A DNA stretch of 64,000 nt from Lithodes maja. Taxonomy: Eukaryota > Arthropoda > Malacostraca > Decapoda > Lithodidae. A program made the position numbers and the translations under genes. The stretch is taken from NCBI GenBank assembly GCA_037953745.1, contig JBAKBP010003195.1, forward strand, positions 62,001 to 126,000. Reading direction: 5' to 3'. The notes under the pieces were generated by a model that made no database searches, was not told the origin of the DNA, and was given only the letters and a program-made list of their open reading frames with translations. Shown piece after piece: positions 21,689 through 31,535 of this stretch; positions within the stretch are counted from its first letter, which is position 1, and each line of letters begins with the position of its first letter.

Positions 21689-24004
21689 CCCTTCGACCCC
21701 GGGTGGTACACGTGTGTACCATTTTTGTTTGGCCCGAGGAACCCGGGTGGTACAACACTGTACCATTGCTTGCGTGTGTGCTTTCGAATGGCGCGCGTAA
21801 AAATTTCGCTCCGTGGTCACCAGGCGTCGCTAGGCGACGCCACCAGACAGCATGTACGCCACCAAAACAGTCTCTACCCTGCCGCCAACATGGATACTAG
21901 CCCAAAAAGTTATTCCCTTGTGTCCGATTCTACGCTCCCTTCGACGCCTGCCCATGTTCGTCGCGCCCTAACGCAAAGGCACGTACAAGATGCGTTGACT
22001 CCCGGAGGTATTGAGATAGCTTTGAGGAGTTATGAACGTGGTGAAGGCAAAAATAGTGTTGATGACTTGGGTAGTGATAGCTCCGAGTCTTATCAGTCTC
22101 ACTATAGTGAAGATTTTGACGATCTAGACGAAATCCATGAAAGATACGCGTTTTTTAGTGGATTTGACCATGACGATGAAAGTGATGATAGTGAGGCTGA
22201 GCGGGAGGCTGAGGTTGACCCGCCATTGTCTTCCTTATCTACCCACGCCACCCAAGTTGCCCCAGGCTCCCGCCATTCTTCCCCACCACCACCAGCACTC
22301 CCTAGGGTTGAGGACCCCCCACTTTCGGCCTATTTACCCACTATTTCCCCCGAGAGGAGACATACTACTAGAGAAAAGGGAAAAGGGATGAAATATGTTA
22401 AAAAAGGAGCTACAAGTAGGCGCTCTTTGTTCGAGGCTCCCGCGGCTTCCACCCCTGCCGCTCCCAGCCATACGCCCCCGCAAGTTTCCCCAGGGTCCAC
22501 CCCACCTCTCCAGCCTACAACAGAGGTTCCTGATGATGTGTTCGACCTCGCATCCATAGCTGCACCTACAGACACTGAACCAGTGCTGTCTATGACTCGT
22601 CGTAGGCCAAGGAGCCCCGAACCTCTGCATGAAGATGACAGAGCCTTACCTGCCACTCCTTCCCCACCTCGCCGACCTACACGCCGCCCACGCATCATTC
22701 GTTCCCCGCGAGATTATGAGGGGGGCTCTGAAGATGAAGGGCACCTCACAGATGACTCTGGCCATGATTACCTGGGTCCACCGTCAGGGCAAGATGACGG
22801 CTCTGACGACAACGACGATGACGACGACTTTATGGACATCGACGACCCTCAACCCAGACGCTTTGCCCAGGGCCGTCGTGCTCCTGGCCGCCCTGGCCGC
22901 CGGGCTGGCCGCCGGGCTGGGCCTGGGCGCCGTCGCGCTCCTGGCCGCCCTAGGGTGCGCGCCGCCAAAGTTCGTGGGCGTGCTGCCCCCGCTCTAGCTC
23001 CACAGAGGGCAGTGGCACAACCTGGGCGCCCCGTTCAGGACCGCATGCAGTGTGCACAGTATCTAAATGTGCACAAGCTCGGTTACCTGCCTCTGGAACG
23101 AGATGGAGTCACCATTAGCAGAAGGCGGTGCCATGTCTGCTGGAACAGCCAGGTGAGGCCGAGGAAGCACAAAAAGACCACCATGCAGTGTGTGGAGTGC
23201 CAGGTGTCACTATGTACTATACCGTGCTTTGCTGAATACCACAGCAAGCAGGAGTACTAACTAATAATCATAGTGAAAGTACCAAAGACTGACAATATGT
23301 ATGTATATAGGCAACAAGTGGAAATAAAACAATGTACAGGTGTATTGTGATAAAAAAGTCATGTATTATGAAAACATATATAAATAAGTGAAAAAAGACA
23401 CAATAAATTGTATATAAAACGTTTACAAAGCATATAACTAAGTGAAAGTGACACATGACATAATATTAGATGGCCAAAGTATAATAAACACCTGTGATAA
23501 CGAATAATCAGTGCCTAATATAACAATAACCTACCTCAATTACTCATAAAAACTACGGTATCGAGTGAAAATGTGAAATATTTGTTACAATGATAGCCTA
23601 ATACACATATTTTATATAATTGGACTCCAAATAACTATAATAACATCACTATCAATACATAAAATCGCCTCCGGGAGGTAAAAGGTTTTGCGCGACGAGT
23701 GGCTAAGAAAACAGTAGGTTAGCCAAGCCGGGGCCTGGGCAAAGGCGACGCATCCGAACGCGGGATGATTTTCACGCATAAAAATCACTCCACTTCCCGC
23801 GCTCACCATTATGCAATCACTTGGGCTAGAGACCTCTACTCAACGGCATTCTACACATGAAGGTTTGTGCTACATTTTTCTGTTTTTTTTATAACTTTGT
23901 GTAATGTATTTCAGGAGTAACATGTGAATCAACAGGGACCAAAATTCCTGAAAACCCCCGGACACAAAGTACAGTCACGATATTCCCTAGCCGGGGTTGG
24001 AGGG
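21689..24004 (+). mobile_element. piggyBac-derived element PB3, transposase core deleted
   Basis: TTAA at 21685-21688 and 24005-24008. Ends are CCCTTCGACCCCGG and, reading in from the right, CCCTCCAACCCCGG. It is inserted within PB4. Left subterminal palindromes GGTACACGTGTGTACC and GGTACAACACTGTACC are shared with miniature element M2 (35251-35729). Confidence 0.9.
21890..23260 (+). CDS. piggyBac derivative protein lacking the catalytic core, 456 aa
   Basis: The ATG at 21890 was chosen because MDTSPKSYSLVSDSTLPSTP aligns with the PB1/PB2 start; the frame is open further upstream to 21725. The protein keeps the disordered N-terminal region (acidic, Pro-rich, then Arg/Gly-rich to about residue 370). 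It then passes directly, in frame, to the part after the core (RAVAQPG, matching RAVAHPG of PB1) and the C-terminal cysteine domain (RRCHVCWNSQV to CFAEYH). The roughly 440 residues with the three catalytic aspartates are absent. The ORF is uninterrupted. It could be a relic still open by chance, or a DNA-binding or regulatory derivative. It cannot catalyse transposition by itself. Confidence 0.8.
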   Translation: MDTSPKSYSLVSDSTLPSTPAHVRRALTQRHVQDALTPGGIEIALRSYERGEGKNSVDDLGSDSSESYQSHYSEDFDDLDEIHERYAFFSGFDHDDESDDSEAEREAEVDPPLSSLSTHATQVAPGSRHSSPPPPALPRVEDPPLSAYLPTISPERRHTTREKGKGMKYVKKGATSRRSLFEAPAASTPAAPSHTPPQVSPGSTPPLQPTTEVPDDVFDLASIAAPTDTEPVLSMTRRRPRSPEPLHEDDRALPATPSPPRRPTRRPRIIRSPRDYEGGSEDEGHLTDDSGHDYLGPPSGQDDGSDDNDDDDDFMDIDDPQPRRFAQGRRAPGRPGRRAGRRAGPGRRRAPGRPRVRAAKVRGRAAPALAPQRAVAQPGRPVQDRMQCAQYLNVHKLGYLPLERDGVTISRRRCHVCWNSQVRPRKHKKTTMQCVECQVSLCTIPCFAEYHSKQEY

Positions 24005-24360
24005 TTAATCAAACATATGTCAAAATGGGCGCCTTACCTTGCCGCGTAGAATGGCATTGAGTAGAGCTTTCTAGCTCAAGTAGTTCCGGAGTTATGGTGA
24101 TGGAAGTGGAGGTAACTTTTGCCGCGTATTTACCTCGCCGCGTCCGAACGCTCAACCGCGGCCCAGGCTACGACGAACGTTTTGGCTCGTCGCTCTACCT
24201 TGAATTATAGCGGGAAGCGATTTTTTAGTATTTTATTGTTTATTATGCCATATATTATTGTTATTATGATATTTTCACTTAATAAATATATTTTTCTGAA
24301 GTAATTTGTGTCTCTTGTCACTTATACTTAGTTTTATTGTTATTATTATAGTACAGTAGT

Positions 24361-24725
24361 TATGATTATTTATACTGGACTATGGTAATTGATAGTGTAA
24401 TTTTCACTTCTTTATTGTTAGGAATATATATTTTAGTGTCACTTTCACTTGTTCATATTGTTCTGAAGGCACTTATTATTACTTATGTGTGTCTCTTTCA
24501 TTTAGACTTAGTTTTATAATCATTATTATAGTAGTTATGATTATTTATACTGGACTATGGTAATTGATAGTGTAATTTTCACTTCTTTATTGTTAGGAAT
24601 ATATATTTTAGTGTCACTTTCACTTGTTCATATTGTTCTGAAGGCACTTATTATTACTTATATGTCTCTTTCACTTATACTTAGTTATATTATTATTATT
24701 GAGTGTCACTATCACTGTCACTTAC
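24361..24725 (-). repeat. 175-bp tandem repeat in PB4 3' region
   Basis: TATGATTATTTATACTGGAC recurs at 24361 and 24536, a period of 175. The region is rich in TCACT and GTCACTTTCACTT words, which on the element's sense strand are AGTGA and AAGTGAAAGTGAC, as in PB1 and PB2. Confidence 0.8.
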
Positions 24726-24728
24726 ACT

Positions 24729-27412
24729 TCAATAGTTTGCCAGAGTGTGGAAATTATTGAAGCAGGTGCCAGCACACCGTCCCACCTGACACTCGAGGCA
24801 TTGCCAAGTGGTTTTTGTGGGTTTGCTTGGTCGTCGAGTTGTGCGGGTGCACACATAGCACCTCTTCTGCATCCTTATTCGGCTGTTAGGACCCTGGAAA
24901 GGAAGGGCGACGAGCTGGTGCTTTCTCAAGAACTCGGCACACCCTATTCTGTCCATCATGCCTGGTCCTTGTAGTGGCCTCCCTGGTGTACCCGCATGTT
25001 TTACCAGGAGCTCATGTATCAGCTGCTTTTGGAAGGTCCGCAGGCTCTTGTACTTCATGACTGGACTCCTCAAACGGTAGATGTTGTACACGTTGAGGAC
25101 AGACATATCTACTGTATGCAGGACAAACTTCTTGTACCACCTGCAAGATGTTCGCAGGCAGTCTATGAAGCCCATCTGCATGTCGGACTTGTCGACGAGG
25201 CGCATGTTCAGGTTATAGTCCAGAACAGCAGCTGGTTTTGTGATAGGGTTCTTCGTTTTTCGGTCCACCTTCCCTGTGGGGACCATCTCTGCTTTGTGGC
25301 ATGTGGTGAGGAGGTTGACCTTGCGCTGGTCATGCCACTGGATGGAGAGGATGGGGCCACTCTTCTTATGGAAGATGTCCGTCTTCTTAGTTTTGGTTGG
25401 GTAGGCTGGCATGCCCTTCCTCTTCCCCTTCACTGTGCCGACAGTTCCGGTCTTGTGGTCATGGAGGTACTTGGCGAGGATAGGCGACGTGTAATAATTG
25501 TTGGTATAGAGGACGTGGTTGTCATGGAAGTACCTCTCCATCATCCTCTTTACCACAGCGCCGCTAAAACCAATGAGGGGGTCAATCTGCACCTCACCAC
25601 CCTTGCCGCTGTAGACTATAAAGTCGAGCACATATCCCGTCTTGCAGTCGCAGAGGACGAAGAGCTTGATGCCGAAGCGGTGTCTCTTTGACGGGATATA
25701 CTGTCGGAAGTGCAGCCTACCACGGAACAGGACCAGAGACTCGTCGATGCACAGCTTCTGAAATGGAATCAGGTAGGTGGAAAACCGATGACGTATCATG
25801 TCATACAGTTGCCTGATCTTCCAGAGTGTGTCGGGCTCGTGGACATGCATGTTATTTGTCAGGTGGAAATATGAGAGGATGTCGAAGTACCTATCCCTTG
25901 ACATGAATTTGCCAAATGCTGGAGTCGTTGTGAGGTCGCCAGTTATCCAGTAGTCGGCCAGAACGTGCTTCTTTATGTGTGTCATCAGCATTGTGAGTGC
26001 CAAGAACACATATAATTCTGCCACAGTGAGAGCTCTCCATGCCACCAACTTGGCACTGGTCTTCCTGCCAAGAAAGTTTGAACAGATAGCCTGGTGGTTA
26101 TTTGTCTCTTTGACAAGGTATTCCATGACTTCATTGTCGTAGAAGCCACAGAAAAGTTTACTGGGGGTGGCATTTGGGCCACAGGGATATGCTGGTGACA
26201 CCCCAGAACCCTGTTGTCCTCGTCAAATGCAGGAAAATCTGGCACAAAATCCGCCCCATCTGACCACACAAACATTTCAGCAGCTCGAGGACGAGGACGT
26301 GGAGCTGCAGCAGGCACACGCCCTGGACGCCCTGGCACACGCCCTTGGCCACGCGGATGCCCAGGCGGACGCCCTGCACGCCCACGCCCAGGCCCAGGCC
26401 CAGGCCCAGGGGCAGCGGCGTCCACGACCTCGCCCTTTGACTCTTCTTGTCGGGACTCCCTCTTCCTCTTCCTCTTCCTCTTCGTTTTCCTCTTCCTCAG
26501 GCAACGTCAGGTCATCTGGGGCAATGTTGGGGTCGTCAGCATCCTCTTCAGGAGACAACTCTGGTGAAGAATAGACCGGGCGTCGGCAGCGTGGGGCTGC
26601 GGGAGGTTGAGCAATGGGAGCCTCGGCCTCGGGAGTTGGGCTCCTTTTGCGGCTAGCCGTGGATTTTTCCGCAGGAAATAAGGACCTACGATGCGGGGCC
26701 TGTGGTGACACACTGTGGGAGGCCAATGGCGCACTTGTAGAGGCCCTTTGGTCATCCTGAGGGACAGATGAAGCCGAGGGCTGTGGGTGGCCCTCCCGGC
26801 GTCCCGGGTCAAGGCGTCGGGACAAAGAAATGCGGGTGGTTGCTCGGCCTGGGTCGGCGTCACTCTCACTATCTACGCCTTCCCTCACTTTTTCTGCCTC
26901 CCTGCGTGCTTTCTTGGCTGCACTTTTCACTAAAGACTGTTTATAGAAGTATTTACCCACTTTCAAGGGCGTACGGGCAGGCAAAGGGGAAGGTCCTGGC
27001 GTAGGGCTAGGGCTAGGCCTAGGCCTACCCTGACCTACACGAAACTAGGCGAAGGGGTTGGCTCTAGCACACTTGGTACTTCAATAGCACCTTCCTCCAC
27101 CACTTCCACATCAGGATCATCACTACTATCACCCCCCTCAAATAAATCAACATTGTCATCAGCACCAAATCCCACAAAATCGTCAATTTCGCTCCCACTT
27201 CTACTCTGAATATAGAGGTTTTTGTCCACAGAGCTTTCACCACTGCTCAAATCCTGGTTGAAAAGTTCACGTTGTATTGCACTATCACTTAGCAAACGTT
27301 TCACTTTCCTTAGTTTCTTTTTCTTCTCGGTTGGCAGAGGCGTAGATGTTGCAAGCGGGGTAGCACTGGGACGCGCGGGAGATTGCACAGTATCGGACGC
27401 GTCGGAATTCAT
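24729..27412 (-). pseudogene. piggyBac transposase of PB4, frameshifted and active-site mutated
   Basis: Read on the minus strand: N-terminal piece 27412-27035 (MNSDASDTVQSPARPS...), middle piece 26984 to about 26300 (acidic, then RGRGR-rich), and core piece 26201-24729. Frame changes occur near 27030, and twice between about 26150 and 26430. The core keeps CIDES and RLVDKSD, but the second catalytic aspartate is replaced: LYTNNYY where PB1 and PB2 have LYTDNYY. The C-terminal cysteine domain (RCYVC to CFNNFH) is present. It is dead both by frameshift and by loss of a catalytic residue. Confidence 0.85.
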
Positions 27413-27624
27413 TTTTTTGCTGTAGCTCGCAATGGCGGCAACGTAGGAACTGATAAGCGTGGTAGTTGAGGCTTGGTGGCGCTACGATCGCCCCCGCAAA
27501 GTAAAATTTGCCCGCGCGAAATTTAAAGCACGCTTTAAAGCAAATGCCTTAGGTAAGGCATACCGGGTAGCGGCTCTTCAGCCGCGCTGTCCTTACCTAA
27601 GGCAGCCCGGGTAGGAAGGGTTAA

Positions 27625-27700
27625 GGAAGTTCATCAATGACTCCGGGGCCACTCATAAATATTAGGTTTTCTCTCTTCCCCTTGGGTATCAAACCTATAA
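27625..27700 (+). repeat. Right terminus of DIRS copy 1 (or its subfamily)
   Basis: TCAATGACTCCGGGGCCACT through TCAAACCTATAA is the reverse complement of the second half of the copy-1 ICR (3225-3300). It aligns with the outer end of the copy-2 right repeat (17125-17202). Confidence 0.8.
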
Positions 27701-28123
27701 ACTATACTCCACCAGTTCCCTTTCAATTCTAGCATTTTTTGGTCTTACTTCCTGTAAGGCTATGACATCAGGTTTTTCCTCTTCATCCTGCAACCTACAT
27801 ATCAGTTCTCTTTTCTTGTCCTGGGTAAACACATCCACATTACTAAACATAATCCTTAATCCATCTACCATTCCTTCAGCAACTACACCATCCCGCTCCT
27901 CTCGTCCGTACCCTACTCCCCCCTTAGCACTACTGGGTCTGCAACTTTGTCTCCTGTCTCTCCCTGTGACACCTCCACCCTGTTCTCCTCCTCCGTCACA
28001 ACTCCTATCACATTCTCTTCCCTCCCTGATCTCCCCCCCCCCCCCTTCTATTCGTATAAACCACTTCTTCAATTTCCCGTCCCTCACTCTCCAGAAAAAA
28101 TTCCTCTTATCCTCCTCACCCAA
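27701..28123 (-). pseudogene. CR1-like LINE fragment, start of endonuclease
   Basis: The minus-strand ORF contains LRIMFSNVDVFTQDKKREL and KPDVIALQEV, the opening of an APE-type endonuclease as in CR1-group LINEs, preceded by a Gly/Glu-rich linker. It is cut at 27700 by the DIRS terminus. On the sense strand it lies downstream of the RT fragment at 28528-28217, the reverse of normal order, so two copies or a rearrangement are involved. Confidence 0.6.
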
Positions 28124-28216
28124 CTTTCCATTATTTTCATCAGCCTTTTCTTGTAATTCTTTATTTTTTTTCTTTGTTCTATGCTCAAATCCTTCTTTAG
28201 TCTTATATGTTTCAGT

Positions 28217-28528
28217 TCTTCATTTGTGTTTAAATATAGCTGTTATGTTCGTCTCTCTCCAGTCCATCGGGATTTGTCCTGTATTAAAAGATACCTCAAA
28301 TAAAAAATTTAATGGCTCTACTAACATCTCACCTCCTTTCTTTATGATTCTTGGATGTATCCCATCCGGTCCCGGGGACTTACTTCTGTTCATTTTTTCT
28401 ATAGCCCTTCTTATTCTAGCATGGGAAAACTCTATTAGTTCTAGTGCCGGTGCCTGTTTGATGGGAATAGTAGGCACTGCATCATCCGAGTCCACTGTTA
28501 GTCCCTCCCCAAAGAATTTCCCCAGCAC
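28217..28528 (-). pseudogene. CR1-like LINE fragment, reverse transcriptase N-terminal part
   Basis: Translates to IEKMNRSKSPGPDGIHPRII and GQIPMDWRETNITAIFKHK, matching the RT entry region of CR1-group LINEs (KSPGPDGIHP is characteristic). Truncated on both sides. Confidence 0.7.
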
Positions 28529-28699
28529 CTCTGCTTTCTCCTTATCAGTTTCTGCTCTATTCCTATCATATATATATTTCTTATTGGTGCTATTTAAATA
28601 GTTTTCCTAATATTATATGTATTTATTATTTGTTATGATGAAATTATGCTGGTAAGACGTAATTTTTTTTTTTTTTTTTTTAATTTTAATAAATTTCCT

Positions 28700-28763
28700 A
28701 AAACCGCCGGTAGTTTGAAGCTACCGGATGCTTGAATGCCGGAAAATCGAGGCTTTACTGTAC
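28700..28763. mobile_element. Solo end of a pogo-like element
   Basis: Ends GCCGGAAAATCGAGGCTTTACTG followed by TA, the form of a pogo-type inverted-repeat end. No partner end was found nearby. Confidence 0.4.
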
Positions 28764-28863
28764 TTTTTTTAACTCTGACAGGGGCTTCCTAGGTGAATAC
28801 ATAAAATGTTTGCATCATCTATATAATTGAAAGTGTTACTACTGAATAGTTTTCTCCCCCCAG

Positions 28864-29013
28864 AGCTGCTAGATGACCATGGTATCACCCCAACCATACA
28901 AGAATCCAGCCCGGCCCAGGAGGAGGCTCTGGCTACCCTTGTGTCTCAGGCTACTGGTGGACCTCTATCACTAGCTACACCTTCAGTATTTGCTGTTGTG
29001 TCATTACTTATGG
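28864..29013 (+). CDS. Candidate internal exon of an unidentified host gene
   Basis: A good acceptor (TTTTCTCCCCCCAG, ending 28863) and a donor (G/GTTAGT at 29014) bound 150 bases open in one frame: LLDDHGITPTIQESSPAQEE then ALATLVSQATGG and SVFAVVSLLMG. The composition is coding-like and unlike the surrounding repeats. It is on the same strand as NUP160 (61493 on), so it could be an upstream exon. However, it leaves one base of a codon while 61493 starts in phase 0, so at least one exon between them would be needed. No protein family was recognised. Confidence 0.4.
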
Positions 29014-29284
29014 GTTAGTGCTCTTAATTATACATAATAATGAATTGGTAGTGGGGGATGCCCATCATCCACATTCTGCGGCCAATGTTTCGGTCGAATA
29101 ATGCATCTTTGCTGTAAAGTGTATCAGGTCTTCTTATGAGGACCCTCGTCTTTCTTGGGTTAATCCTTCGGGCCATCCCTACGAGAGTTATTTTGTGGAA
29201 CTCAGTGGTCTGGTTAAACTAATTTTATATAAGAAAAAAAAATCAGTCTAATATAAGCAACACAAACTTAGTTGCATATATTTA

Positions 29285-30607
29285 TCTATCTATCTATCTA
29301 GTGCCTGACGCCGTGATCCCCGAAGGGGTGGCCACGAACGAACCGCCCCCATGCACCTCTGTCCCCAGTCAGTCGACGCCCCTCCTCCCAACCAGCACCG
29401 CCTTCATTCATATACTTCCTCACTCCATCCTTCCACCTCTCCTTCGGTCTACCTCTCTCTCTCTGTCCTTCCACCTCGCTCTCGTACACCCTCTTAGTCA
29501 TTCTCTTGCTTCCCATACGTTCCATATGGCCGAACCATCTCAAGTTGTTCCTTTTCACACTTTCCAGCACATCTACCTCCACACCACACCTCCTTCTTAC
29601 TTCCTCATTCGTCTGTCTATCCCTCCATGTAACTCCGCACGCACTTCTCAAGTAACTCATTTCCACCGTTCTCACTCTTGGTCTGAGACTCTTCCCGAAT
29701 GTCCATGCTTCGCTTCCGTAAGTTAGTGTCGGGATTACCACACTGTCATGCAAGGACTTCTTCACTTCCATACTGACCACTCTATTTCTTGTTACTGCTT
29801 GCAACGTTCCTACAACCCTTATCCCCTGTTGCACCCCCTCCCGCACTTCTTCATCCATAGTCCCATCTTTACTCAACACACTGCCCAGATACTTAAAAGA
29901 GTTGACGATCTCCATAGCCTGACCGTTCAACTTCAGCTCACACTCTGTGACTTCACCCCTTTCGAAGACCATAACCTTGCTCTTCCCCGCATTTACCTTC
30001 AAATTCCGTTTTTCGCACACTGTTCCAAACTCATTTACCAGACCCTGCAACTCCCATTCATTATCGCTCATCAGAACTGTATCATCCGCATACGGCAGTA
30101 TAGGCAGCTTCCACTCATTTCCCTCCCTTTTCAGCGATACACCAACATCCACTGCTCTTCCTAGTATTTCTTTCATGACTCCATCCATATATACAGTAAA
30201 CAACCACGGGGACATCACACACCCCTGTTTCAACCCAACACTCAGGTCAAAGAACTCGCTCAGCTCATTCTCCACACGTACTGCCGCTTTTGCACCCTCA
30301 TACATGCTCTTCACTGCTTTCAGCAACTTGCCATCTACTCCGTATATTCTAAGTACTTTCCACATGCCTTCTCTATCCACTCTGTCATAGGCCTTCTCCA
30401 AGTCCATAAAGGCAACATACAGGTTTTGTTGCTTCTCCAGATATTTCTCCACAACACAATTCAGGGTAAAAATCTGATCTACACATCCTCTTCCCTTCCT
30501 AAAACCTCCCTGCTCGTCGCCTATCCATTTCTCCGTTCTCACTCTCACTCTCTCAATCACTACCCTACTGTACACCTTCCCTACTACACTTAAAAGACAT
30601 ATTCCTC
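29285..30607 (-). mobile_element. RTE-clade LINE copy 2, 5'-truncated
   Basis: Matches the 3' 1.3 kb of RTE copy 1 and starts inside the RT at RGICLLSVVGK. It is open from there to the stop supplied by the (TAGA)n tail. FMDLEKAYDRVD and GLKQGCVMSPWLF are intact, but the catalytic box reads YADD where copy 1 has FADD. Lacking endonuclease and leader, it cannot move autonomously. Confidence 0.9.
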
Positions 30608-30614
30608 GGTACAA

Positions 30615-31534
30615 AGGAGTACAAAGTACAAAGGAAATCAAGTAACAACAGGTCTGGTGACCTTTCTAGGCTGCTTGTCCTCCAAAACACTGAGGATCAA
30701 TTGTCCAAATAGTGGTTTAGAGTGGGTAAGGGAACATTGGAAAGGGAACTACTGCCCTGGAACTAATGTCCGTGGCAGGTTTAGGAACTTAGTAGGGGAC
30801 AGATGGGTTAGTAACTGAGGGGGGGGGGATAAAATAAAGTTATTCATTTACAAACGCAGTCAGTCGCGGGTTTGATGCAAGATATTTGTCTAGGCGAAGT
30901 TTAAATGAATCAACGGTGCTGCAGTCTATAACGTCTCTGGGAAGCCCACTCCATAAGTTGACAACTCGATTGAAGAAGAAATTCTTAGATTCGTGCGAGT
31001 TAAAAAGATTTACCGATAATTTTGCAACCGTTTCCCCGCATGTAATTATATTGGTCGATAGTGAAGTACTTACTACAGTTCATATTGTCGATGACTTTGA
31101 TGATTTTGAACACTTGAATTAAGTCGCCTCCTAATCTGCGCTGGGTTAGAGGAAATACATTCATTCTCTAAGACGCTCCTCGTATGGTTTGTTCTTTAGG
31201 GTAGGTATCATTTTGGTAACTCTACGTTGAACTCGTTCTAGCTTGTCTATATCTTTTTGGTAATAAGGGCACCAGGGTTGAACACAGTATTCCAGAAGAG
31301 GGCGGACTAAGGAATTGTAAAGGGTTAGGATAACTTCTTTGGATTTATGCTCAAATGACCTGCCTATAAAGCCAATTATTTTGTTTGCTTTCTTAACAAC
31401 TTCTGAACATTGTTGACTCGGTTTTAGGTTACTCGGTATTGTTACTCCCAGATCAGTTTCTCTGTTTACATTCTTAAGCTGAGTGCCATTCATCGAATAG
31501 TTTGCTTTCTCATTTTGGTATCCGATATGTAGTA
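30615..31534 (-). pseudogene. CR1 LINE 3' part (RT thumb, C-terminal region and 3' UTR)
   Basis: The minus strand encodes YNSLVRPLLEYCVQPWCPYY and LERVQRRVTKMIPTLKN, the CR1 C-terminal signature. With frameshifts it continues through QRRLGGDLIQVFKII to LDKYLASNPRLTAFVNE and a stop at 30842-30840. About 225 bp of 3' UTR follow. It is cut at its 5' side by the pogo-type end at 31536. Confidence 0.8.
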
Positions 31535-31535
31535 C

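Larger units (their letters stand above)
21089..27620 (-). mobile_element. piggyBac transposon PB4 (inactive), carrying two nested TTAA elements
   Basis: TTAA flanks are at 21085-21088 and 27621-27624. The ends are inverted: ACCTTCCTACCCGGGC (21089) and CCCTTCCTACCCGGGC reading in from 27620. Removing the miniature element (21117-21597) and PB3 (21689-24004) joins its 3' region and leaves an element of about 3.7 kb. Outer flanks join as a DIRS copy-1 right terminal repeat. Confidence 0.85.
1603..27700 (+). mobile_element. DIRS-type retrotransposon copy 1, split by nested insertions
   Basis: Visible pieces in order are the recombinase region 1605-2410, the downstream region with internal complementary region 2411-3310, then right terminal repeat pieces at 3310-3428, about 17712-17856, 21071-21088 and 27625-27700. 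The pieces align, in order, with the right inverted repeat of DIRS copy 2 (16812-17202). Intervening blocks are DIRS copy 2, a SINE-like element, the RTE LINE and PB4. The final piece matches, at nearly every base, the sequence predicted by copy 1's own junction region at 3225-3300, which supports its belonging to the same element or subfamily. The gag and RT part lies upstream of this window. Confidence 0.65.

Noticed and set aside
24996..25691. 231-codon plus-strand ORF
   Set aside because: Antisense of the PB4 transposase core, with no independent signature.
21113..27624. PB4 starting at 21117 with 80-bp terminal inverted repeats
   Set aside because: The left copy belongs to miniature element M1, which has its own right end at 21597. 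PB4's true 3' end, with the matching subterminal sequence, is at 21089.
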